A DNA stretch of 64,000 bases, taken from positions 372,001 to 436,000 of the forward strand of contig JAWKTN010000004.1 of the NCBI GenBank assembly GCA_041399065.1, read 5' to 3'. Below are positions 35,297-43,092 of the stretch, piece after piece. The stretch is from JAGQPD01 sp020426865 (GTDB lineage Bacteria > Planctomycetota > Planctomycetia > Pirellulales > Pirellulaceae). A model generated the notes under the pieces. The model made no database searches. It had not been told where the DNA came from and saw only the letters and a list, made by a program, of their open reading frames with translations. The translations under genes were made by a program, and so were the position numbers. How positions within the stretch are numbered: the stretch's first letter is position 1; the number at the start of each line of letters is the position of its first letter.

Positions 35297-35322
35297 TGAC
35301 CAGAAACTCTAGTTTATGGTCA
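35297..35322. promoter_or_regulatory. 26-bp near-perfect palindrome between resolvase and WGR gene
   Basis: TGACCAGAAACT-CT-AGTTTATGGTCA: 11 of 12 arm positions pair, with a 2-bp centre. Its size and place are those of a serine-resolvase crossover subsite, or of an operator for the divergent pair (resolvase start 35257, WGR start 35376). Confidence 0.55.
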
Positions 35323-35375
35323 GGGGTAGCCAGTAACACGGATGCGAGTGAGACGCAACCGGATTGTGAGGACGG

Positions 35376-35708
35376 ATGGACAATCTGCTGAACGTTGCCT
35401 TTGAGGCCCATCACGCCGAAATGAATCATCACCGGCGTTATGAAATCACCGTGGGTCGAGACCTGCTGGATGATTGGACGGTCAGCATACGCTTTGGCCG
35501 AACAGGTCAAGGAGGGCGCGTTCTGCACTACGCTGGTCAGGATGCCCGCAAGCTGCAGTCCATCGTCAAAGAACGGCTTCGCCGCAGACTATCAGCTCCG
35601 AAGCGGATCGGCTGCCGTTACAGGCTCAAGGAATTGAACGCTGTCTCTGGCTTTGATGCCGAAACCTGGTTGCCAGGAGAGGTGATGGCAGGATTCTTTG
35701 GGAAGTGA
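35376..35708 (+). CDS. WGR-domain protein
   Basis: A 110-residue protein made mostly of a WGR domain: RRYEITVGRDLLDDWTVSIR, then FGRTGQGGRVLHYAG, then a basic helix (KLQSIVKERLRRRLSAPKR). WGR domains bind nucleic acids and occur in PARP and MolR-type proteins. The C-terminus is LPGEVMAGFFGK. No catalytic domain is attached. It is divergent from the resolvase. Confidence 0.7.
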   Translation: MDNLLNVAFEAHHAEMNHHRRYEITVGRDLLDDWTVSIRFGRTGQGGRVLHYAGQDARKLQSIVKERLRRRLSAPKRIGCRYRLKELNAVSGFDAETWLPGEVMAGFFGK

Positions 35709-35774
35709 ACATCTTCTTGCGCGAGGTGGCAAAGTGTGGCAATATGACACCTGATGCAACTTGCGTGAGGGTAT

Positions 35775-35993
35775 ATGTCACAATCGGTGAAACTATCGGA
35801 CGAACTGTGCGAATTGGCCAGACGGCACGCCGCGATCAACAGCCGATCTCTGGCCAAGCAGATTGAATTCTGGGTACGCATTGGCAAGATAGCTGAAGAA
35901 AACCCGGAACTGCCCTACGGGTTCATTCGTGACGCGGTGATCTCCCGCCAGGAGTCACAGGCCGGAACGCTGAGCGATTACCGGCCCGGCTGA
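35775..35993 (+). CDS. ParD-like antitoxin
   Basis: A 72-residue protein of the TA-system ParD-like type: SVKLSDELCELARRHAAINS, then RSLAKQIEFWVRIGKIAEEN, a ribbon-helix-helix pattern expected to bind DNA and the toxin. It sits 4 bp upstream of a RelE/ParE-like toxin, giving a typical type II toxin-antitoxin operon. A GAGGG ribosome-binding site precedes the ATG. Confidence 0.8.
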   Translation: MSQSVKLSDELCELARRHAAINSRSLAKQIEFWVRIGKIAEENPELPYGFIRDAVISRQESQAGTLSDYRPG

Positions 35994-35997
35994 GACG

Positions 35998-36270
35998 ATG
36001 CGGGTTTTCCAAACGCCGCACTTCAGGAAGCAGGTGAAGAAGCTACGTCCCAATCAGAAGGCCGATCTCGACGCGGCAGTCGAGGCGATCCAGAAAACGC
36101 CGGAAATCGGTGAGTTGAAACGCGGTGACCTCGCATGGCTTCGAGTTTACAAGTGCCGGATCGTCGGTCAGTTGTGGCTTCTCGGCTATGAAGTCGACGG
36201 CGCGTCCACTATCGTGCTACACGCGGTTGGAAGTCACGAAAACTTCTACCGCGATCTGAAACAGCACTAA
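35998..36270 (+). CDS. RelE/ParE-superfamily toxin
   Basis: A 90-residue toxin: MRVFQTPHFRKQVKKLRPNQ, KADLDAAVEAIQKTPEIGEL, then LAWLRVYKCRIVGQLWLLGY and the C-terminal VLHAVGSHENFYRDLKQ. The pattern Phe-x3-KKL ... HENFYRDLK is that of RelE/ParE-type toxins, which either cut mRNA on the ribosome or inhibit gyrase. The antitoxin gene is immediately upstream. Confidence 0.85.
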   Translation: MRVFQTPHFRKQVKKLRPNQKADLDAAVEAIQKTPEIGELKRGDLAWLRVYKCRIVGQLWLLGYEVDGASTIVLHAVGSHENFYRDLKQH

Positions 36271-36375
36271 GGATCAGGAACACTGGGCTGTGGTAGATTC
36301 CAAACAGGGACACCGTCCTGTCAGTCGGACTTTGCAATGACTCGTCTATTCAGAATCTGATTCGTGCAAATGACT

Positions 36376-36693
36376 TCAGTTTGAAGAAAAGCGGTCCCAT
36401 CCACCACGTGTGCGTGGCGCACGCTGAATGGCGCTTTCGAGAGCTTCATACACGGAACGTTCAGTACCCCTGAGTTCACCACCTGTCGCTCCCAGGTCCT
36501 GGAGCATCTTTTCCCAGTTTGCCAGACTGCGGTCATCAGCAGGGCCGCTTTCAAACGAAACGGTCGCGCTGTTTCCGGCAGCATCGTTGTTGTGCTCGCG
36601 GTAGGTCGTGATGAACTCATAAGGCTTCAGACCGTAACGTTCGGCAAGTTCATTTACTTTTGACAAGATTGCGACCGTGCAGTTGTCCATCAT
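36376..36693 (-). CDS. Small hypothetical protein
   Basis: A 105-residue protein starting MMDNCTVAILSKVNELAERY (second Met at 36690 possible). The N-terminal third GLKPYEFITTYREHN is protein-like, and the middle is acidic/Ser-rich. Function not recognised. It lies 77 bp downstream of the XRE gene on the same strand and may share its transcript. Confidence 0.5.
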   Translation of the reverse strand: MMDNCTVAILSKVNELAERYGLKPYEFITTYREHNNDAAGNSATVSFESGPADDRSLANWEKMLQDLGATGGELRGTERSVYEALESAIQRAPRTRGGWDRFSSN

Positions 36694-36770
36694 GCGAGGC
36701 TCCCTGATTCAGCTCTTTACTATGCCACGGCACGGTAAACAATTTGTGAAGAGCATGAACGCGGGAACCT

Positions 36771-37685
36771 TTACGGCAAGAAAACCGGATCTAGCGTCTT
36801 TAGCCTCGCTCGCACCCACTGTGCTGTTTCCGATTCATCCTCTTGCAATCGCGAAGGAATCTCGCCTGCCACTAACTCAGGAGCGTCGAGATCCTCGGCA
36901 TAGAGCTGTAACAGTGCGATTTCATCGATCTGATAGAACAATCGGGTGGAGATTACCCAGCGGCTTCCATAACGACGAATGCGACAGCGGCCTTGAAAGT
37001 AACTTGAGCAGACAATCAGATGCCAGTCGCCATCCGGGTCCTTCCGTAGGTCGTTCTCCAAGATTGTTGGTATGGAGAACTCTTTCGGGTGAAACACCCG
37101 TTCTGCCATAGCTTTGGCGATGATATGCGATGGGTCGAACCCATTTGCATCAATCTGCAATTGATCGAACGGAAGGTCAATCATTTCGGGCAAGGTCTGA
37201 TCGTAGAACTCGCAGAATACGCGGATCAGGACCGCCGCATCGGCTTCCAACTCAAACGCCAGGCCGATAATCAGGCTTCCATCGGTAACGTACGCGAGTT
37301 CGATCCTTCCAGCAGGTCCGACCAACTCTTCGATGCGTTCGACCAGTTCAGGAACGTCGATGAGCTGATTGAACTTGCTTTTGTCGCCAGGAACCCGAAC
37401 CGACAGGACAATCCAGCCTTCCGCCTTGAATTCTTCGGGAGATGGGACATCCGGTGGAAGAAGTTCTGTTGCGGCAGAGGCAATCAGCACATCACAGCGG
37501 ACACCGAGTGCCGTGGCGACTTTGTCTAGAGAAGTGAGAGAGGCTGGCTGACCTTTGAGCCACCGGCGAAGCGTATTCACATCCACGATTGCGCGTTTTG
37601 CGAGTGCCTCAATCGTCAAGCCTCTTCGTTCGCGGAGTTTCGTCAGTCGGGCAGTATTCACTTTGTACGAAGACTTCTGTTGCAC
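36771..37685 (-). CDS. XRE-family DNA-binding protein with a large C-terminal domain
   Basis: A 304-residue regulator. The helix-turn-helix is at about residues 13-66 (LRERRGLTIEALAKRAIVDV, NTLRRWLKGQPASLTSLDKV). The C-terminal 200 residues are not recognised and may sense a ligand or partner. It is transcribed away from the parB-like gene, with a 160-bp region between them, so it is a natural candidate for controlling the plasmid-like block to its right. Confidence 0.75.
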   Translation of the reverse strand: MQQKSSYKVNTARLTKLRERRGLTIEALAKRAIVDVNTLRRWLKGQPASLTSLDKVATALGVRCDVLIASAATELLPPDVPSPEEFKAEGWIVLSVRVPGDKSKFNQLIDVPELVERIEELVGPAGRIELAYVTDGSLIIGLAFELEADAAVLIRVFCEFYDQTLPEMIDLPFDQLQIDANGFDPSHIIAKAMAERVFHPKEFSIPTILENDLRKDPDGDWHLIVCSSYFQGRCRIRRYGSRWVISTRLFYQIDEIALLQLYAEDLDAPELVAGEIPSRLQEDESETAQWVRARLKTLDPVFLP

Positions 37686-37781
37686 GTTTTGAAAATCCGC
37701 TTGTTCGATGCAAATGCTGGGTAGATGTCAGGCACCTGCTGGGTTGGCGCCGGGGCGATGAAATTCCGCGAAGTGCATAAT

Positions 37782-37839
37782 TCTCCCAGTGAAAACGTCG
37801 CGGTTCAAGGCCGCGGCACCCTCTCGAAACACTGGGAGA
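37782..37839 (+). promoter_or_regulatory. Inverted repeat overlapping the parB ribosome-binding site
   Basis: TCTCCCAGTG (37782-37791) and CACTGGGAGA (37830-37839) are perfect complements. The second arm contains the GGGAG that precedes the ATG at 37846. A short inner GC stem (CGCGG / CCGCG) lies between. In RNA this could fold and hide the ribosome-binding site; in DNA it could be an operator. Confidence 0.45.
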
Positions 37840-37845
37840 CCGCAA

Positions 37846-38652
37846 ATGCCCAAAGATCAGATTCAACAGGTTCCGATCGACAAAGTGAAGGCGAACCCGC
37901 AGGTCCGCAAGGAATTCTCGGCTGAGTCACTCGACGCACTCGCCCAAAGCATCCGCCAGGTCGGACTGCTCTTCCCGATCATCGTACGGGCGGTGGACGG
38001 AGTCTTCGTGATTCTGGACGGCGAGCGTCGGTACCGGGCGGCCATCGCGCTCGGATGGAAGGCGGTCCCGGCAATTGTCACGACGGATTCGCTCACCGAA
38101 GGCGAGGTGATTCAGCGGCAGTTGATTGCCAATTGCCAGAGAGAAGGCCTTTCGGCCTGCGAGCAGTCAGATGCAATTGCGAGCCTGATGGAACGCACCG
38201 GCTGGACTCAGACAGAAGTGGCTGAGCATCTGGGGATGAGCGGAGCGACTGTGACGCGACTCCTTGCCTTGCAAGTGCTGCCGGAGCCGATCCGGGAACA
38301 GGTTCGGGCAGGCAAAATCGCCGCATCAGCGGCTTACGAGCTGGCTCGGGTTGGCGATGCCGCCAAGCAGCAGGAACTGGCAGGTCAACTCGCATCCGGC
38401 AAGCTGACACGTGACGGTCTGGCCGGTGCACTGAAGGCAGGCCGGAAGAAAGAAACTCCCGCGAAGACCTCGTCGCGCGTGACGGCGAAGCTCGGCCTGA
38501 ACCGGGCGGTGACTGTCGTCTCCGAATCGCTCACCCTCGAAAGCTTCATCGAGATTCTGGAAGAGCTGCTCGGCCGCGCCCGCAAGGTTCGTAGCCAAGG
38601 CGTCGAACTGGCCACTTTCTGCCGCATGACCGCCGATCAGGCAAAGGGGTGA
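37846..38652 (+). CDS. ParB/Spo0J-family partition protein
   Basis: A 268-residue ParB-like protein. The N-terminal ParB/Srx fold has IDKVKANPQVRKEFSAESLD, QVGLLFPIIVRAVDGVFVIL and DGERRYRAAIALGWKAVPAI. The HTH core follows (TGWTQTEVAEHLGMSGATVT). No ParA is beside it, so it may be a plasmid/ICE replication or regulation protein rather than a full partition pair. The start at 37846 has a strong ribosome-binding site; the 19 codons upstream in frame are ignored. First gene of the plasmid-like block. Confidence 0.9.
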   Translation: MPKDQIQQVPIDKVKANPQVRKEFSAESLDALAQSIRQVGLLFPIIVRAVDGVFVILDGERRYRAAIALGWKAVPAIVTTDSLTEGEVIQRQLIANCQREGLSACEQSDAIASLMERTGWTQTEVAEHLGMSGATVTRLLALQVLPEPIREQVRAGKIAASAAYELARVGDAAKQQELAGQLASGKLTRDGLAGALKAGRKKETPAKTSSRVTAKLGLNRAVTVVSESLTLESFIEILEELLGRARKVRSQGVELATFCRMTADQAKG

Positions 38653-38655
38653 TCC

Positions 38656-39030
38656 ATGGTCACGGTGCTGGGATGGTTCGTGCTTGCGCTGTGCTGGTGG
38701 GTCATTGTCGGCTTCATCCGGGTGATGTCGCTTTTCGCACGCCTGCCTCGGGAAAGATTCACGAAGCTCGATGCGTTCGCACGGGCACTGGAGGCAAGCC
38801 CTGATGCCTGGCGTGATCTGTGGGAAGGCAGAACGGATTGGCCTTCGTTTGAGAATTGGTTCCGGGCGCGACTGGCAGAGGAAGAAGCCAGGCGGGCCTC
38901 ATTCATGGAGAAGTGGCCTTATGACATTGTCACCACTGCATTGGGGTTTGTGGGACTGGTGCTGCGTTTCCGCAGCGATGGCAGTCGCACTTGGTTTCGG
39001 GCTGCTCGTGCTGAGTTTGCCAATCTTTAA
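38656..39030 (+). CDS. Small membrane protein of the plasmid-like block
   Basis: A 124-residue protein with a long N-terminal hydrophobic segment (VLGWFVLALCWWVIVGFIRV) and a soluble part. That part contains FTKLDAFARALEASPDAWRD, similar in layout to the next pair's MNRLASAIELSAEAWGMTAR, then FMEKWPYDIVTTALGFVGLV. The last 12 or so codons overlap, in another frame, a second small membrane ORF (38978-39154). Either two genes overlap or one longer protein has a frameshift here. Confidence 0.6.
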   Translation: MVTVLGWFVLALCWWVIVGFIRVMSLFARLPRERFTKLDAFARALEASPDAWRDLWEGRTDWPSFENWFRARLAEEEARRASFMEKWPYDIVTTALGFVGLVLRFRSDGSRTWFRAARAEFANL

Positions 39031-39154
39031 GCGGTTCGTCCGCGTTCGGAATGCAATTGAACATTTGGGAGAACCCTGGCCGTTTGAGCGATGGGTCCTC
39101 CATGACGCGAACGAATTCCTGAAGTCTGCTAGAGGCAAAGCGAAGGGATGGTGA
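38978..39154 (+). CDS. Overlapping 58-residue membrane ORF
   Basis: MAVALGFGLLVLSLPIFKRF, then a basic segment VRVRNAIEHLGEPWPFERWV, ending LKSARGKAKGW. Its start lies 53 bp inside the preceding gene, in another frame. The layout (hydrophobic start, basic turn, soluble tail) is like that of the later ORF at 39440-39724. It could be a separate gene or the frame-shifted second half of the previous one. Its stop shares one base with the next ATG (TGATG), so translation continues into that gene. Confidence 0.45.
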   Translation: MAVALGFGLLVLSLPIFKRFVRVRNAIEHLGEPWPFERWVLHDANEFLKSARGKAKGW

Positions 39155-39630
39155 TGCAGATGGATACCACTGTTCTTGATCACTGGTTTCTGGTCGCCAT
39201 GACCATCGGCCCGTGGGTGTTGTGCCTTGGCGCGTTGGCATGCATCTGCATCGGTTTGTGGATGGATGAGAACCGAATGCGTCGGATGAACCGTTTGGCG
39301 TCCGCCATTGAATTGTCAGCTGAAGCCTGGGGTATGACGGCCAGAGGCGATTTGACACCGACTGAGTATTGCCAGGGTGTTGAGCAACTTTATACGGCGC
39401 TATTACGCGAACCGGATCACATCAGTGAGGAGTTTCACCGTGAAATCATTGAGTTCCCTTTTTATCTGGTGGCTTCCCTTGGGGCTGCTTGCCGTCGAGT
39501 CACTCGCGGCGTTGTTCATCGAATGGGTCAATGCGTACCGCTTGGAAAAACGCGAACGCCGATTGAAGGCAGTTCAGTCGCAGCTGTCGGCACCATGGTC
39601 ATCGGAGCCGGTGACTCTGAAGTCAGTTGA
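39154..39630 (+). CDS. Membrane protein, second copy of the repeated pair
   Basis: Starts MQMDTTVLDHWFLVAMTIGP with a membrane segment (WVLCLGALACICIGLW), followed by MNRLASAIELSAEAWGMTAR and LTPTEYCQGVEQLYTALLRE. The last 64 codons overlap the ORF at 39440-39724 and look less protein-like, so the real product may end earlier or shift frame near 39440. ATG 39148 is an alternative start. Confidence 0.55.
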   Translation: MQMDTTVLDHWFLVAMTIGPWVLCLGALACICIGLWMDENRMRRMNRLASAIELSAEAWGMTARGDLTPTEYCQGVEQLYTALLREPDHISEEFHREIIEFPFYLVASLGAACRRVTRGVVHRMGQCVPLGKTRTPIEGSSVAAVGTMVIGAGDSEVS

Positions 39631-39724
39631 TGACTTCGTGCGGGAAGCGATCCGCGTACTGCGACCCTTGCAATGCGAGCAACGCCTCAAACATCTGAAA
39701 GGCAAAGAAACATGTGGTTCATGA
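39440..39724 (+). CDS. Overlapping 94-residue membrane protein upstream of the coupling ATPase
   Basis: From GTG 39440 (GTGAGGAG-like ribosome-binding site before it): hydrophobic SSLFIWWLPLGLLAVESLAA, basic YRLEKRERRLKAVQ, then a soluble tail SVDDFVREAIRVLRPLQCEQ. It overlaps the previous gene by 190 bp in another frame. Its stop overlaps the ATG at 39721 of the coupling ATPase (ATGA), which argues that it is translated. Confidence 0.6.
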   Translation: MKSLSSLFIWWLPLGLLAVESLAALFIEWVNAYRLEKRERRLKAVQSQLSAPWSSEPVTLKSVDDFVREAIRVLRPLQCEQRLKHLKGKETCGS

Positions 39725-41200
39725 AACGTCGGAAACATCGCAGCGAGCCTTGGGCGTTATCCGGTGTGCTGCTGCACTGGTCGCGCACGGATGCATGGAC
39801 CATCGGCGATGCCTGCCAGGGAACGTCTGTGTTTGGTGCAACAGGGGCAGGCAAGACCTCCGGGAGCGGCCAGGCGATTGCCCGCAGCCTGCTGCGTCAG
39901 GGATTTGGCGGGCTGGTGCTGACCGCCAAGCCTGATGACGGCGAAGTGTTTCAGGGTTACTGCCGCCAGGAAGGACGGCAGGACGACGTCGTGCGTTTCG
40001 ATGCAACGGGACAACACCGCTACTCGTTCCTCGATGAGGAACTGAACCGCAAGGGAATTGGCGCGGGCCTGACGGAAAACCTTGTGCTCATGTTCTCAAC
40101 GGTGCTGGAGATCGCCGAACGCAACGGCGGTCAGGGCGGCCGTGAGGATGAGGGCTACTGGAAACGGGCATTGCGTCAGCTCTGCCGCAATCTGATTGAT
40201 TTACTTGTGCTCGCTCGTGGCAAGGTGACCATCCCGGAACTTTACCGGTTGGTCGTCTCCGCACCGACTTCGTTTGATCAGATTCGCTCTGAAGAATGGA
40301 AACAGCAGAGCTTTTGTTTTCAGTGCCTGGCGGAAGCGGATGGCAAGGCCAAGACGGATCGGCAGCAACGCGACTTTGAACTGGTCGCCGACTTTTTCAT
40401 GCAGGAGTTTCCGGGTCTCAGCGATAAAACGCGCAGCGTCGTGGTCTCGACGTTCACCAGCATGGCCGATGTGCTCAATCGTGGAATCCTGCGCGACCTG
40501 TTCTCAACTGATACAACGATCCGGCCGGAAGATGCCTTCGACGGCAAGGTCATCATTGTCGACCTGCCGGTGAAGGAGTTCGCCGAAGTCGGCCAGTTTG
40601 CGCAAGTGCTCTGGAAATATTGCTTCCAAAAGGCCGCTGAGCGGCGCGACCTTCAAGCCAATAACCGGCCGGTGTTTCTCTGGGCAGATGAGTTCCAGCT
40701 CTTCAGCACGTCGAACGATGCCCTGTTCCAGACCACGGCTCGCAGTGCACGGGTGGCAACCGTTTATCTGACGCAGAACTACTCAAATCTGCTCGCGTCC
40801 TTCGGGGGAGAGCAGGCGAGGGCGCAAACGGACTCACTGCTGGGCAACCTCCAGACCAAAGTGCTGCATGGCAACGGCGACCCCGTCACTAACGAATGGG
40901 CCGCCGGACTCATTGGCCGCACGCGGCAATACTTCTTCTCGATGAACAGCTCGTGCGCGCCCACGGACCCCTGGCAACGTTTGGTCGGTGGCTATGAAGA
41001 CCCGCAAAACGGCCGGGATGTCGGAACAAATGGAGTTCGAGGTGCAGCCTCGTGTCTTCACGTCGCTGCGGACTGGTGGCCCTGCCAATCAATGGACCGT
41101 GGACTCCATTGTCTTTCAGGGCGGCAGGGTGTTCGCCGGAAGCGAGCGCACCTGGCTGCCTGTCAGTTTCGACCAAAAAAGTGGCCGCCCCATGGTGTGA
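39721..41200 (+). CDS. Type IV coupling protein-like ATPase (VirD4/TraD), apparently frameshifted near its end
   Basis: A P-loop ATPase of conjugation systems, which feeds DNA to the secretion channel. Walker A GATGAGKT lies at about residues 39-46, Walker B RPVFLWADEFQLF at about 315-327. Further signatures are LTAKPDDG, TRSVVVSTFTSMADVLNRGI and a sensor region VATVYLTQNYSNLLASFGGE. The normal C-terminus, EFEVQPRVFTSLRTGGPANQ and QGGRVFAGSERTWLPVSF, lies in the next frame and ends at 41200. The original frame runs on into 89 residues without family character to 41289. One indel near 41005-41035 would restore a single product. An ATG at 39712 is an alternative start. No membrane segment is visible at the N-terminus. 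Confidence 0.75.
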
Positions 41201-41224
41201 GGGCGGCCTGCGCTGGGCAGCGCA
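41183..41224 (+). terminator. Two back-to-back hairpins after the coupling ATPase
   Basis: GGCCGCCC (41183-41190) pairs with GGGCGGCC (41201-41208) around the stop codon, and TGCGCT-GGGC-AGCGCA follows at 41209-41224. There is no T-run, so these may be an attenuator or mRNA stabiliser rather than a simple terminator. Confidence 0.4.
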
Positions 41225-41260
41225 TTCAATTCCTAACACAAAAGCAAAAGGTCAACAAAC

Positions 41261-41845
41261 ATGAATATGAATCTACGCGAAGCAGATAACAACACGAGCA
41301 ACTTTCTGGCGGCCCTCGGCATGACTGTCGTGGAGTCGTGGGGCTACGTCCTTGAAGTGTTTCTGCACCGGCGATTCGGGCATCGGTACCGCGATTCCCG
41401 CGCTGGATGGGGACTGTGTCTGCTGTTGTTCTTTGCGCTGTGCTGGGAAGGGTACGACCTGAGTGCCTTCATCTGGTTCAGTTGGGCATATCTCGCGCTG
41501 AACCTGCTCCACAAGATCGGCGCCGGAGTACGCATGATGCGAGGGCCTCTTGTGCATTCTAACTATACGGGCTGGCCGATCTTCAAGTGGACGTTGCCCT
41601 TGTTGACGGAAGCCCAGTTCAAGCTCTGGGTTGAACCACCTGCCATCGTGTTGGCCGGTGGTCTTATAGCCCAAGCCAGTCCGCCGGTCGGCGTTTTCTG
41701 CGTGATCGCAGGCTTCATCTTGTTCTTTAAGAACGCAGACGACCACATGCGCCGGTGGCGGCGGATGGTGGCGATCAATGATTCGATGATTGACAGCCAG
41801 CTCACCCTGGAGCGGTTCCGGGGACAGATTGGCATCCTTAACTGA
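41261..41845 (+). CDS. Membrane protein of the plasmid-like block
   Basis: A 194-residue protein with about four hydrophobic segments (GWGLCLLLFFALCWEGY, FIWFSWAYLALNLLHKIGAG, AIVLAGGLIAQASPPVGVFC, VIAGFILFFKNA). Charged loops and the tail QLTLERFRGQIGILN are soluble. Position right after the coupling ATPase suggests a part of the transfer or channel apparatus, but no family was recognised. Confidence 0.65.
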   Translation: MNMNLREADNNTSNFLAALGMTVVESWGYVLEVFLHRRFGHRYRDSRAGWGLCLLLFFALCWEGYDLSAFIWFSWAYLALNLLHKIGAGVRMMRGPLVHSNYTGWPIFKWTLPLLTEAQFKLWVEPPAIVLAGGLIAQASPPVGVFCVIAGFILFFKNADDHMRRWRRMVAINDSMIDSQLTLERFRGQIGILN

Positions 41846-41859
41846 AAAGGAGATGACAG

Positions 41860-42132
41860 ATGAGTGGTGGAAAGTGGGGCGGAAGCCATGCCGGAGCCAT
41901 GTTTCGGCAGGGGTTGCGTGAACTGCGTGCAGCCATGTACCCGGAATCAAATATCGCGCAGCAGACCGAATACGGGATATTTGGCACGAAGACGCCTGGA
42001 GAAGTGGCTCAAGGCCGCGAAGGTAATGGCCGCGAATTCGGGGAAGAAGCAAAAGGATCGTCTCTTGCTGACAAGGTCCGTGCGGCGGAGGCGCGGACTC
42101 AGGACTCGAAACCGATGGAAATGGAGCGTTAA
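41860..42132 (+). CDS. Small soluble hypothetical protein
   Basis: A 90-residue hydrophilic protein, MSGGKWGGSHAGAMFRQGLR, ending AAEARTQDSKPMEMER. It has a GGAG-type ribosome-binding site (AAAAGGAG before 41860). No domain recognised. It belongs to the row of small genes behind the coupling ATPase. Confidence 0.6.
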   Translation: MSGGKWGGSHAGAMFRQGLRELRAAMYPESNIAQQTEYGIFGTKTPGEVAQGREGNGREFGEEAKGSSLADKVRAAEARTQDSKPMEMER

Positions 42133-42135
42133 GCC

Positions 42136-42312
42136 ATGTTGCTTGCGGAAAACATGTTGTCGGGCGGCTGGCAGTCGCTGGGTTTGATTGTGCTGGTGCT
42201 GTGCTTTGCCTTCGGGCTTGGCGTCAATCTGCTCTGGTATGACACGGGCCTTCGCGACCGGGCAGCCGATCGCTTGAAAGGGCGTATCAACGGCTGGAAT
42301 TCGCGCCGCTGA
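42136..42312 (+). CDS. 58-residue single-pass membrane protein
   Basis: Reads MLLAENMLSGGWQSLGLIVL, then VLCFAFGLGVNLLWYDTGLR, then a basic tail DRAADRLKGRINGWNSRR. One transmembrane helix. It starts 3 bp after the previous stop and is tightly packed with its neighbours, so it is probably real despite its size. Confidence 0.6.
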   Translation: MLLAENMLSGGWQSLGLIVLVLCFAFGLGVNLLWYDTGLRDRAADRLKGRINGWNSRR

Positions 42313-42359
42313 TGAGAGTCGTTGTTTATCAATCACTTGTAAATGGGAGGAAGTTTTCT

Positions 42360-42545
42360 ATGTCAGGCTACCTGCAAACCATCTGGGACGACGCGATCAA
42401 CCTCTTCGTGCTGTTTGCCGTTTTGGGAACCTTCTGGTTCTGCGAACGCAGCATGAAGTGGAAATATGTCGCAGGGACGAAGGAACGCGACGTCGGCATG
42501 CTCAAGATGGGCGTCGGCATCACACGGGCCTTCTTCGGAAAGTAA
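42360..42545 (+). CDS. 61-residue single-pass membrane protein
   Basis: MSGYLQTIWDDAINLFVLFA, VLGTFWFCERSMKWKYVAGT, tail MLKMGVGITRAFFGK. One membrane helix. A GGGAGGAAG ribosome-binding site 7 bases before the ATG at 42360 decides the start over the frame opening at 42312. Confidence 0.6.
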   Translation: MSGYLQTIWDDAINLFVLFAVLGTFWFCERSMKWKYVAGTKERDVGMLKMGVGITRAFFGK

Positions 42546-42564
42546 TCGTCGGGGAGGCACGAAC

Positions 42565-42783
42565 ATGGCAACCCCGGATTCGTCACCACAACGGCCTGCT
42601 GGTCTCGTGCCGCCGGGAAGTCCCGCGTGGATGACAGATGAATTGATCGAGATGACCTTGAATGTCTGGCAGCGGTTTTACGCTGTGCCGCTCACCGTGG
42701 AGGACGCAGTAGAGATGCTGATGCGTGTCAGCAATCTCGTGAGGGTGCTGCATCCGGACGCTGCGCTTTTGAAAGGAACGTGA
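42565..42783 (+). CDS. Small soluble hypothetical protein
   Basis: 72 residues from ATG 42565 (GGGGAGG upstream): MATPDSSPQRPAGLVPPGSP, then helices (WMTDELIEMTLNVWQRFYAV, TVEDAVEMLMRVSNLVRVLH). It may be a small adaptor in the same block; family unknown. Confidence 0.6.
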   Translation: MATPDSSPQRPAGLVPPGSPAWMTDELIEMTLNVWQRFYAVPLTVEDAVEMLMRVSNLVRVLHPDAALLKGT

Positions 42784-42787
42784 ACCG

Positions 42788-43033
42788 ATGATCGAGTATG
42801 CAGTTCGCAATGGAACGACAGGCGGTTCGGTTGGCCCGACAGCCTCTGAGTCCGACAACGCTGGCCAGTTTGCTGAATCGATGGCGCGGGGTGCGGGTTA
42901 CGCCACCGGAGCTGCCATCGTGGGCGCGATTGTGACCACCGTGCTTGCCCCTGTACCGGGTTCAGCTGAACTGGGAGCTGCCATCGGCAGCGTTGTAGGC
43001 GGTGTGATTGGTGGCAACCATGCGGCCGGTTGA
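42788..43033 (+). CDS. Glycine-zipper hydrophobic small protein
   Basis: 81 residues: a hydrophilic first third, then GAGYATGAAIVGAIVTTVLA, PVPGSAELGAAIGSVVGGVI and GGNHAAG. The Gly/Ala-x3-Gly spacing is that of glycine-zipper membrane peptides, including some bacteriocin-like and channel-forming peptides. It is the last gene before a clear terminator. There is no immunity or export gene that would make it a bacteriocin system. Confidence 0.6.
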   Translation: MIEYAVRNGTTGGSVGPTASESDNAGQFAESMARGAGYATGAAIVGAIVTTVLAPVPGSAELGAAIGSVVGGVIGGNHAAG

Positions 43034-43055
43034 ACACAGGCAAACCGACTGACCG

Positions 43056-43092
43056 ACGCCATACCGACTGCAGCGGTGTGGCGTTTTCTTTT
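43056..43092 (+). terminator. Rho-independent terminator ending the small-gene row
   Basis: ACGCCATACCG (43056-43066) pairs with CGGTGTGGCGT (43074-43084), one U-G wobble, with a 7-base loop and a TTTTCTTTT run. It separates the plasmid-like block from the recombinase gene. Confidence 0.85.
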
